Shown here piece after piece: positions 16,267 through 24,108 of a stretch of DNA of 64,000 nt. The stretch is taken from assembly GCF_003696215.1 (NCBI RefSeq), contig NZ_RFFG01000015.1:62001-126000 (forward strand), written 5' to 3'. The first letter of the stretch is position 1. Each line of letters begins with the position of its first letter. The translations under genes and the position numbers were made by a program. Source of the stretch: Actinomadura harenae. GTDB taxonomy: Bacteria > Actinomycetota > Actinomycetes > Streptosporangiales > Streptosporangiaceae. The notes beneath the pieces are model-generated. The model made no database searches. It saw only the letters and a program-made list of their open reading frames with translations, and was not told the origin of the DNA.

Positions 16267-19200
16267 GTGACACCGAAGATCAGCATCGTCGTCCCGTTCT
16301 ACGACGTGGAGGAGTACCTGGAGGAGTGCCTGGCCTCCCTGGCCCGGCAGACCCTCGACGACCTCGAGGTCGTCATGGTGGACGACGGGTCGCCGGACAA
16401 CTGCGCGGTCATCGCCAAGGCGTACGCCGACCGGGACCCCCGCTTCCGGCTCGTCCAGCAGGAGAACCAGGGGCTCGGACCGGCGCGCAACACCGGCGTC
16501 CGGTACGCGACCGGCGAGTACCTGGCGTTCGTGGACAGCGACGACGTCGTGGCCAGGTACGCCTACGAGCTGATGACCGAGTGCCTGGACCGGACCGGTT
16601 CCGACATGGCGTGCGGCAACGTCCGCCGGTTCAACGGGGCGCGGACCTGGCAGTGCTGGGCGCACGAGGAGCCGTGCGAGCGGACCGTCGAGCGGACGCA
16701 CGTGTCCCGCCAGCACAACCTCATGCAGGACCGGATGGTCTGGAACAAGGTGTTCCGGCGCGCGTTCTGGGACCGGAACGAGCTGAGCTTCCCCGGCATC
16801 CTCTACGAGGACTCGCCGGTGATGGTCGCCGCGCACGTCCTCGCGACGGCCGTGGACGTGTTCTCGCAGCCCGTCTACTACTGGCGTGAGCGGCAGGGGT
16901 CCATCACCAAGCGCAAGGCCGAGCTGTCCAACCTGGAGGACCGCATGACGTCGGTCCGCCTGGTGCACGCGTTCCTGGACGAGCACGACCCCGCCCTCAA
17001 GGTCGCCTACGACCGGTACGCCCTGGACGTCGACCTCGGCGTCCTCACCGAGACCCTCGCGCTCGCCACCGAGGAGGAGCGGGAGCGCATCGTCGACCTC
17101 GGCGTCGGATGCCTGCGGGACTCCGCGCCCGGGGCGCGCGCGCTGCTGCCGATGCGCAAGCGGCTCCGCTTCCACCTGCTGGAACGCCGGATGGTGCCGG
17201 AGCTGCTGGAGGTCCTGCGGTTCGAGAAGAGCGGCGACCGGGACGCCGAGGCCGTCCGGCGCGGACTGTTCCGGCGCCGCTGGTACCTGCGGTACCCGTA
17301 CTACGGGGACGCCGCGCGCGGCATCCCCGACCAGGTGTACGACGTCACCTCCGACCTGCGCCTCAAGGCGTTCGTCGACGACGTGCGCTGGGAGGACGGG
17401 CGGCTCCGGATCGACGGGCACGCCCATTTCACGCGCATCCCGGCGGCGACCCCGCGCGACCTGAGGATGCGCGTCTGGTTGCAGGACCGGCGCGGGCGGA
17501 AGCGGATCGAGCTGCCGCACGAACGGGTCGCCCGTCCGGACGTGACGGCCGGGTCCAGGCAGTCGTCCGCGAGCTTCGACCACACGGGCTTCTCCGTCCT
17601 GGTGGACCCGCGCCGCCTCAGGTCCGGGAACTGGCGCGGCATGAACTGGGACCTGCGGATCTCCGTGGACGCGCAGGGCATGCGCGGTGAGCAGCGCGTC
17701 GGCTCGCCCAAGCGGCCCCGCGCCGGTTGGGCGCCCGCCCGGACCGTCGCCCGGCGCGTCAAGGTCCAGCCCTGCTACGACCCCGAGGGGTTCGTCCTTC
17801 AGGTGAAGCCGGAGAAGGCGCTCGTCCTCGGCCACCGGACCGCCGGGGACGGCGTCCTGCGCCTGGACGTCTGGACGAGCGCCGACCCCGGCCCGGCCCC
17901 CGCCGTCCGCGTGCACCGCCAGTACGGGCAGGGGAGGGTCGAGGCCGCCGCCCGGGACGTCACGGCCGTGGACGGCGGGTCGCGCCTCACCGTCGACCTG
18001 CCGCTGGACGAGCTGCTCTCCGACCCGTCCGCCGAGGACCGCATCGCCCGCGCGACGCGCATCAGCGACGGCGTGAACTGGGAGTTCAGGCTGTGCGGCG
18101 CGGGCAGGCCGATCCGGATGATGTTCGCCGACGGGGTGGGCGAGGGGCGCTACCCGGCCGGGGCGCAGGACTTCGCGCTGACGCGCACGCGGTACGGGAA
18201 CGTCCGGGGCGTCGAGCGGTTCCGGCGTCCGGTGGTGACGGGCGTCCGGTGGACGGGCGGCGACCGGCTCGTCCTGACGGGGGAGATGTCGCCGGGGCCG
18301 CTTCCCGCGGAGCTGATCGTCCGGCGGAGGCGGTCGAGCGAGGAGCATCGCGTCCCGCTGACCTGGGACGATCACGCGTTCAGCGTCGAGCTGACGCCCG
18401 GACGGATGCCGCTGTTCGGGTCCGGGCTGCCGCTCGGCAGCGGCCTGTGGGACCTGGTCGTCGACTCCGAGGTCGGCGAGACCATGGTCGTGATGGAGCG
18501 CGGCGTGATCGCCGGGCTGCCCGAGCCGAGGGTCGTCGGGCTGCACGAGGTCGCGTTCGGCCTGCACCAGGGCGACGCGCTCGGGCTCAGGATCCGGCAG
18601 GACCTCGCCGACGACGAGCGCGGCCGGCACGCGCAGCGGCGCATCCAGGAGGACGAGTACCCGCGCATGCGCGAGCGCCCGCTCCGCGACCTGGCCGTGT
18701 TCGACTCGTACGAGGGCGTCCAGTACTCGTGCAGCCCGCGCGCGGTGTTCGAGGAGATGCGGCGGCGGCGTCCGGACGTCGAGTGCGTGTGGGTGACGCG
18801 CGACGGGCAGTTCGAGGTGCCGGACGGCGCGCGCGGCGTGCTGATGGAGAGCCGCGGGCACTACGAGGTCATGGCGCGGGCGCGGTGGGTCGTCGGGAAC
18901 TTCGGCCAGCTGCCGTGGTTCGTGAAGCGCGACGGCCAGACCTACCTCCAGACCTGGCACGGGACGCCGCTGAAGCGCCTCGCCTACGACCTGCGCGACA
19001 TGCCGTACAAGCGGACCGAGACGCTCGACTGGATGGCCCGCGAGGTGCCGCGCTGGGACGTCCTGATCTCCCCGAACCCGTTCACGACGCCGATCATGCG
19101 GCGCGCGTTCCGGTACGACGGCGAGATCCTCGAGACCGGGTACCCGCGCAACGACGTGCTGAGCTCACCGGACGCCGGGGACATCGGACGGCGCGTCCGG

Positions 19201-19764
19201 GAGCGGCTCGGCATCCCGGAGGGCAAGAGGGTCGTCCTGTACGCGCCGACCTGGCGGGACGACCACCACCTCGCGCCCGGGCGCCGCGCGTTCTCGCTCG
19301 AACTCGACCTCGCGGCGCTGCGCGACCGGCTCGGCGACGACCACGTGGTCCTCGTCCGCGCCCACTACCTGATCACCGACCGGACCTGGTCGGACTCCGA
19401 CGGGTTCGTGATCGACGTGTCCCGGTACGGCGAGATCGCCGAGCTGTACCTCGCCGCGGACGTCCTGCTCACCGACTACTCGTCGGCGATGTTCGACTTC
19501 GCCGTCACCGGGAGGCCGATGGTGTTCTACGCCTACGACCTGGAGGCGTACCGGGACACCGTCCGCGGCTTCTACCTCGACTTCGACGCGGAGGCCCCGG
19601 GGCCGATCGTCCGGACGTCCGGGGAGGTCGCGGACGTCCTCGCCGACCTGGACGCGGCCTGCGCGCCCCGCGCCGACGCCTACACGGCCTTCCGCGCGAC
19701 GTACTGCCCGAACGACGACGGACGCGCGGCCGCGCGCGCTGTCGACCGCCTTCTCGCGGAGTGA
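16267..19764 (+). CDS. GT2/CDP-glycerol glycerophosphotransferase bifunctional protein, paralogue 2
   Basis: Protein of 1165 aa with the same three-part build as its neighbour, but a complete-looking GT2 domain: SIVVPFYDVEEYL, VDDGSPDN, ENQGLGPARNTG, VDSDD (the metal-binding DxD) and LYEDSPVM. The C-terminal transferase has TWHGTPLKRL, GYPRNDV, YAPTWRDD and TDYSSAMFDFAVTGRP. It probably both glycosylates and polymerises a wall teichoic-acid-type polymer using CDP-activated polyol. GTG start with GGAG 6 nt upstream. Tandem duplication with divergence explains the pair. The polymer's composition is unknown. Confidence 0.88.
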   Translation: MTPKISIVVPFYDVEEYLEECLASLARQTLDDLEVVMVDDGSPDNCAVIAKAYADRDPRFRLVQQENQGLGPARNTGVRYATGEYLAFVDSDDVVARYAYELMTECLDRTGSDMACGNVRRFNGARTWQCWAHEEPCERTVERTHVSRQHNLMQDRMVWNKVFRRAFWDRNELSFPGILYEDSPVMVAAHVLATAVDVFSQPVYYWRERQGSITKRKAELSNLEDRMTSVRLVHAFLDEHDPALKVAYDRYALDVDLGVLTETLALATEEERERIVDLGVGCLRDSAPGARALLPMRKRLRFHLLERRMVPELLEVLRFEKSGDRDAEAVRRGLFRRRWYLRYPYYGDAARGIPDQVYDVTSDLRLKAFVDDVRWEDGRLRIDGHAHFTRIPAATPRDLRMRVWLQDRRGRKRIELPHERVARPDVTAGSRQSSASFDHTGFSVLVDPRRLRSGNWRGMNWDLRISVDAQGMRGEQRVGSPKRPRAGWAPARTVARRVKVQPCYDPEGFVLQVKPEKALVLGHRTAGDGVLRLDVWTSADPGPAPAVRVHRQYGQGRVEAAARDVTAVDGGSRLTVDLPLDELLSDPSAEDRIARATRISDGVNWEFRLCGAGRPIRMMFADGVGEGRYPAGAQDFALTRTRYGNVRGVERFRRPVVTGVRWTGGDRLVLTGEMSPGPLPAELIVRRRRSSEEHRVPLTWDDHAFSVELTPGRMPLFGSGLPLGSGLWDLVVDSEVGETMVVMERGVIAGLPEPRVVGLHEVAFGLHQGDALGLRIRQDLADDERGRHAQRRIQEDEYPRMRERPLRDLAVFDSYEGVQYSCSPRAVFEEMRRRRPDVECVWVTRDGQFEVPDGARGVLMESRGHYEVMARARWVVGNFGQLPWFVKRDGQTYLQTWHGTPLKRLAYDLRDMPYKRTETLDWMAREVPRWDVLISPNPFTTPIMRRAFRYDGEILETGYPRNDVLSSPDAGDIGRRVRERLGIPEGKRVVLYAPTWRDDHHLAPGRRAFSLELDLAALRDRLGDDHVVLVRAHYLITDRTWSDSDGFVIDVSRYGEIAELYLAADVLLTDYSSAMFDFAVTGRPMVFYAYDLEAYRDTVRGFYLDFDAEAPGPIVRTSGEVADVLADLDAACAPRADAYTAFRATYCPNDDGRAAARAVDRLLAE

Positions 19765-19768
19765 CCGC

Positions 19769-21328
19769 TCACCGCCCGCCCGCGGGCCTGACGGGCGTGG
19801 GCCTGGCAGGTGTGGGCCGGGCGGGGGCGGGCCGGGTGGGCGTGGGCCGCGTGGGCGTGGCGCGGGCGGGCGTGGCGCGGGCGGGTGTGAGGCCGTAGTA
19901 CGCGGTCGCCCACGGGGACGGCCTGCCGTGAACGAACGGGACGGCCAGTTCCTCGATGGGGAGCGGGCCGATCACGGCGGTGCGCGCCCCGGCTCGCCCG
20001 GCCCGCTCCACGCGCGCGGTCTGGTCGTCGAACGCGGTGGCGCGGTCGGCCATGGACCTGGCCATGCTCTGGAGCCGGGCCGCGTGGCCGGTGAAGGCGG
20101 CCGCGACGAGGGCGAGGCAGACCGCGCAGGCCACCGTGCGCGGGCCGTCCGCCTGGAAGCGCATCCGGCGCACGATGTCGGCGGCGGCGAACCCGTAGAA
20201 CGCCGCGACCAGCACCGCCGCGTAGCGGAACACGAACCAGGCGCGGTAGAACGTCCAGCCGTCGTGGCCCCAGCCGACGCGCAGCTCCCACATCACCGCG
20301 AACGTCAGCGCCAGGACCCCGGCCGCGCCCGCGACCAGCGCGAACAGCAGCCGCCCGGCCGGGAGCGGGCGGTGCGGACGCGCCAGCAGGCACACCAGGA
20401 CGCCGACCGCCGCGGCGGCGGGCAGCGCCATGTCGGTCGCGAGGTGCGCCAGCGCCTGGTGCGTGGACGCCACGGAGTCGGCCATCACCCTGCCGCCGAA
20501 CAGCGGCTCGCCGTGCGGGCGGAGGCGGAGGGAGCGGGCGTGGCCGGGCGAGGTGAGCACGATGACCGCGCCGGCCATCGTGCTCGCGCCGAACAGGACG
20601 CCCGCCGCCGGCAGCCGGGTCGGCCGCCGGACGAACAGCAGGTGCCCGACGCCGGCGAGGACGAGCAGGATCAGCACGGCCGCCGAGATCGTCCCGCTGG
20701 TCGCGCCGAGCAGGACGCCGAGGGGCATCGCGGCGACGCCCGTCCAGAGCCGGGCCCGCCGCGAGCGCGCGAGCAGCGCCACCGCGATCAGGCCGGTGAC
20801 CAGCGCGGGCGGGAACGTGTACGTGATCGCCCCGGCGGGCCAGTAGAGCGTGTCGTACGAACGCGGCTGCGTGGCGAGCGCGAGCACGGCCGTGCCGAGG
20901 CCCGCGAGCGGCGCGGCGAGCGGGTGCGTGTGCCCGCCCCAGGAACGTCCGAGGACGGCGCGGGTGAGCAGTGTCGCGGCGAGGGCGAGGGCGAGCAGCG
21001 CGACGACGGGCGTGAGCTTCAGCCCCCATTCCGGGGACAGATAGACGAGCCCCGCGAAAAGGCCGTTTCCGACGCGTCCGGTGAGCGTTGTATAGAGGTA
21101 TTCGGCCGGTCCGAACACGCCGTCCCGGCGTTCGAGGACGATGAAGCGGAAATCGTCGGCCGCGGGCCGGGTGAACGTCCCGAGAAAGCACAGGACGCCG
21201 GTGGCCGCGACGAACGCGACGAGCAGCGCGGACGCCGCCATCACCGCCGGACGCCGCGAGTCCGCCGGAGAGTCTCCGGTGTCGTTCCGGCGTGACGTCC
21301 GCGGAGTCCGTTCGACGATGTTGGCCAT
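19769..21328 (-). CDS. Polytopic membrane protein with Thr-Pro-Arg repeat tail, possible GT-C-type transferase
   Basis: About 519 aa from the ATG at 21328; a TTG at 21382 with CAAGG upstream is an alternative start. About 10-12 membrane segments. The acidic motif ADDFRF just after the first segment resembles the first-loop acidic motif of GT-C glycosyltransferase-like families (for example DUF6056), but that link is from memory and weak. The C-terminus is low complexity: about a dozen copies of a Thr/Ala-Pro-Ala/Thr-Arg unit, giving a very basic tail. It ends 4 nt from the convergent glycerophosphotransferase gene, and its place suggests a part in the same surface polymer. Confidence 0.7.
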   Translation of the reverse strand: MANIVERTPRTSRRNDTGDSPADSRRPAVMAASALLVAFVAATGVLCFLGTFTRPAADDFRFIVLERRDGVFGPAEYLYTTLTGRVGNGLFAGLVYLSPEWGLKLTPVVALLALALAATLLTRAVLGRSWGGHTHPLAAPLAGLGTAVLALATQPRSYDTLYWPAGAITYTFPPALVTGLIAVALLARSRRARLWTGVAAMPLGVLLGATSGTISAAVLILLVLAGVGHLLFVRRPTRLPAAGVLFGASTMAGAVIVLTSPGHARSLRLRPHGEPLFGGRVMADSVASTHQALAHLATDMALPAAAAVGVLVCLLARPHRPLPAGRLLFALVAGAAGVLALTFAVMWELRVGWGHDGWTFYRAWFVFRYAAVLVAAFYGFAAADIVRRMRFQADGPRTVACAVCLALVAAAFTGHAARLQSMARSMADRATAFDDQTARVERAGRAGARTAVIGPLPIEELAVPFVHGRPSPWATAYYGLTPARATPARATPTRPTPTRPAPARPTPARPTPVRPAGGR

Positions 21329-21432
21329 ACGCGGAATTATTTCCGGCCGTCCCGGGCTCGTTCGCGGTAATGCTTCCCTCAAGGAGAAGCCTTGCCGCTT
21401 CTTTGTCGCCGTAGCCCCTCACATGGGCGTGC

Positions 21433-22161
21433 TCAGGATTCCGTGGATTCCGGGATCTCCCGGTCGTCCGGCGGACGGTGCGCACGCGCGATCAGCGTCG
21501 TCCCGGACAGGCCGTGCAGCGGCAGCAGGTCCTCGGCCTGGACGATCCAGCCGAGCATCCGGTCGGCGGCCGGACGGCGCGCCCGGGTCTCCCAGCCCGC
21601 GACGTGGTGGCGCCGCAGCCGCGCGAGCGGGCGCAGCAGGACGTTCCAGTTCCACAGCCGGTCGATGACCAGGCCCGCCCCCGCGAGCAGCGCCGTGAAC
21701 GCGTCCCGCGTGTAGCGGCGGACGTGCCCGCAGGACAGGTCGTGGGCCGACCACAGCCGCATGTCGTGCGGGACGCTCACCAGGGCCGTCCCGCCGGGAC
21801 GCAGTACGCGCGCGATCTCGGCGGCGGCGCGGCGGTCGTCGTCGACGCGGGCGAGCGAGTCGAACGCCACCGCGAGGTCGACGCCGCCGGTCGCCAGGGG
21901 CAGATGGCACAGGTCGGCTTGCAGCGCCGCGACGCCGAGGGCCTGGGCGGCTGCCGGGTCGGGGTCCAGCGCGGTGGTGCGCCAGCCGTGCCGGTTCAGG
22001 CGGAGGGTGTCGCCGCCGTCGCCGCAGCCGAGGTGCGCGGCGTGCCCGGGCGGGCCGAGGCGGCGCAGCTCGCGCGAGAGGATCGCCCGCCGCTCCCGGT
22101 ACCACCAGGCGTCACGGGGACGCGGCGGTCCGCCGGGCCGTCCATCGGTGTGGGTGTGCAC
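21433..22161 (-). CDS. Class I SAM-dependent methyltransferase
   Basis: Protein of 242 aa with a Rossmann methyltransferase fold: motif I AHLGCGDGGDTLRL, acidic residue at TALDPDP, ALQADLCHLPLATGGVDLAVAFDSL (motifs II-III) and LRPGGTALVSVPHD. It is followed by the membrane protein gene on the same strand (104 nt), and both lie beside the teichoic-acid-type locus, so a polymer- or lipid-modifying role is conceivable. The substrate is not recognisable. Contains the HDLSCGHVRRYTRDAF motif common to Methyltransf_11/23-type proteins. Confidence 0.8.
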   Translation of the reverse strand: MHTHTDGRPGGPPRPRDAWWYRERRAILSRELRRLGPPGHAAHLGCGDGGDTLRLNRHGWRTTALDPDPAAAQALGVAALQADLCHLPLATGGVDLAVAFDSLARVDDDRRAAAEIARVLRPGGTALVSVPHDMRLWSAHDLSCGHVRRYTRDAFTALLAGAGLVIDRLWNWNVLLRPLARLRRHHVAGWETRARRPAADRMLGWIVQAEDLLPLHGLSGTTLIARAHRPPDDREIPESTES

Positions 22162-22283
22162 GGGTCAAGCGGACCGGAACCCGCCCGCGCACCGCCAACG
22201 TCGCGACCGTAACGCGGACGATCATTGACCTTCCCTTGGGGATCCGATCGGACGCGCGAGCACCCGGCCGGTGCCGGCGATCG

Positions 22284-23114
22284 TCAGTGGCGGCGACGGC
22301 GGAGCAGGTAGACGAGCGCGAGCAGCAGCGCGACGGCCCCCGCGACCGGGAGCGCCCGCTTGGCGATGGACGGACCGGCGACCTCGAGCAGGTCGATCGC
22401 GTCGTCCTCGCGGCGCGGATGGATCCGGGTGACCGGCGCGGGCTCCTTCGCCCCCGCCCCCGCCTCGGCGGCGGCGAGCGGCGCGTCCCGCTCGGCCGGG
22501 CTCACCGGACGCGGATGCGGCACGACCGGGACGCGCGGCGTCTCGGCGGGCGCCTCGGCCGGAGTCTCGGCGGGCGTCTCGGCGGGTGTCTCGCCGCCGG
22601 ACGGGACCTCGGCGGCCGGAGCCACGGCCGGACGGCTCGCCTCGGCCTCGACCGCCACCAGCGAGGCCTCGGCGGTCTCCAGCTCCTCGGCGAGGGCCTT
22701 GGCGAAGCGGCCGATGAGCTTCCCGCCCACCTCGGACAGGATGTTCCGGCCGAACTGCGCCGGACGGCCCGTCACGTTCAGCTTGGTGTGGACGGTGACG
22801 CGGGTCGTGTCGCCGTCGTCGTGCAGCCGGGCCTGGACGGTCGCGTTCGCGGTGCCGGAACCGCGCGCCTCCTTGCCGCGCGCGTCGATCGTGAGGGTCC
22901 GGGAGCCCTCGTCCGCGACGACGATCCGGGCGACGCCGCGGTAGGTGATCGTCATGGCGCCGACCCGCACCCGGAGCCGTCCCTGGTACTCCTCGTCCGC
23001 CGCCGAGTCGAGGGTCGCGCCCGGCATGCACGACGCGACGCGCTCCACGTCGAGCAGCACCGACCAGGCCCGTTCCACCGGGACGGGGACGGCGAATTCG
23101 TGGTCGAGCTCCAT
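22284..23114 (-). CDS. coxG: CoxG-like SRPBCC protein with C-terminal membrane anchor
   Basis: 276 aa from the ATG at 23114, which has GAAGGA about 8 nt upstream. Residues 1-150 are a CO-dehydrogenase-subunit-G SRPBCC domain (PVPVERAWSVLLDVERVASCMPG, TVHTKLNVTGRPAQFGR). A Pro/Glu/Thr-rich linker with PAET repeats follows, then a single transmembrane helix and a terminal RRRRH. CoxG proteins are thought to tether or assemble the aerobic CO dehydrogenase at the membrane, which fits the anchor. Last gene of the coxSLM-G set, separated from coxM by 133 nt of strongly structured sequence. Confidence 0.88.
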   Translation of the reverse strand: MELDHEFAVPVPVERAWSVLLDVERVASCMPGATLDSAADEEYQGRLRVRVGAMTITYRGVARIVVADEGSRTLTIDARGKEARGSGTANATVQARLHDDGDTTRVTVHTKLNVTGRPAQFGRNILSEVGGKLIGRFAKALAEELETAEASLVAVEAEASRPAVAPAAEVPSGGETPAETPAETPAEAPAETPRVPVVPHPRPVSPAERDAPLAAAEAGAGAKEPAPVTRIHPRREDDAIDLLEVAGPSIAKRALPVAGAVALLLALVYLLRRRRH

Positions 23115-23165
23115 GGTTTCGGGTCCTTCTCTTCGTCCGGGGGTTGACGCGACCCTACGTGCCCC

Positions 23166-23228
23166 CGCACGTCCCCGCCAGACGGGGACGTGCGGCCGGG
23201 CGGGCGGGGAGGCCCGGCCGCACGTCCC
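23166..23228. promoter_or_regulatory. Mutually exclusive hairpins between coxM and coxG
   Basis: Stem A pairs 23166-23177 with 23183-23194 (12 bp perfect, 5-nt loop). Stem B pairs 23185-23201 with 23212-23228 (17 bp perfect, 10-nt loop). Both use 23185-23194, so only one can form. In the minus-strand transcript B is made first. It could act as attenuator, processing site or terminator leading to lower coxG expression; no T-tract follows. Confidence 0.6.
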
Positions 23229-23247
23229 GCCCACGTCGGCGCCGGGG

Positions 23248-24108
23248 TCAGCGCGCGGTCGCGGCGCCGAGCGCGCGGCGGGTGAGCACACGGGCCAGAT
23301 GGCTCCGGTACTCGGCGGATCCGTGCAGGTCGGCCGGGGGTGCGGTGTCCTCGGCGGCGAGCTCGGACGCCTCCCGCAGCGCGCCGTCCGACAGCGCGTT
23401 GCCGCCGAGCCGCTCCTCGACCGCGGACGCGCGCACCGGAACCGACCCCATGTTGGTCAACCCGATCCGGACGTCCTCCACCGCGCCCTGGACGCGCCGG
23501 ACCGCGCACGCGACGCCGACGATCGCCCACGCCTGCGCCGTCCGGTGGAACTTCTCGTAGTGGAAGCCCCAGCCGGGCCCCGCCTTCGGGAGGCGGACGC
23601 CGGTCAGCAGCTCGTCCGGTTCGAGCGCGGTGGTCATCCAGTCGACGAAGAAGTCGCGCGCCGGGATCTCGCGGTCGCCGCCGGACGCCGAGCGCGCCAG
23701 CATCACCGCGTCCAGCGCGAGCGCGACGGCGGGCAGGTCGCCCGCGGGGTCGGCGTGCGCGAGCGAGCCGCCGAACGTGCCGCGATGCCGGACGGCCGGG
23801 TCCGCGACGGTCGCCGTCGCGGCGGCCACCAGCGGCGCGAACCGCCGGACGAGCGGATCGTTCATCACCTGGTGGTGCGTCGCCGTCGCGCCGACGACGA
23901 GCGCGTCGCCGTCGTCGCGGATCTCGCGCAGCGCCGCGACCCGGTCGAGGTCCACCAGGGTGTCCGGGTAGGCGAGCCGGAGCCGCAGCAGCGGCATGAG
24001 CGACTGCCCGCCGGCGAGGACCTTGGCGTCCTCGCCCGCGTCGGGCAGCATCCGGAGGGCCTCGCCGAGCGACTCCGGACGCAGGTACTCGAAGGTCGGG
24101 GGGATCAC
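23248..24108 (-). CDS. coxM: Molybdenum hydroxylase FAD-binding subunit (CoxM-like)
   Basis: Medium subunit, 286 aa, of an aerobic CO-dehydrogenase/xanthine-dehydrogenase-type enzyme. It passes electrons from the iron-sulfur subunit to FAD. The two FAD motifs are present: AGGQSLMPLLRLR near residue 32 and TFGGSLAHADPAGD near residue 110, with a CO_deh_flav_C-type domain after about 180. The GTG start overlaps the coxL stop by 4 nt (GTGA), so translation is coupled. Start fixed by the conserved [17 protein letters not shown]. Confidence 0.93.
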   Translation of the reverse strand: MIPPTFEYLRPESLGEALRMLPDAGEDAKVLAGGQSLMPLLRLRLAYPDTLVDLDRVAALREIRDDGDALVVGATATHHQVMNDPLVRRFAPLVAAATATVADPAVRHRGTFGGSLAHADPAGDLPAVALALDAVMLARSASGGDREIPARDFFVDWMTTALEPDELLTGVRLPKAGPGWGFHYEKFHRTAQAWAIVGVACAVRRVQGAVEDVRIGLTNMGSVPVRASAVEERLGGNALSDGALREASELAAEDTAPPADLHGSAEYRSHLARVLTRRALGAATAR

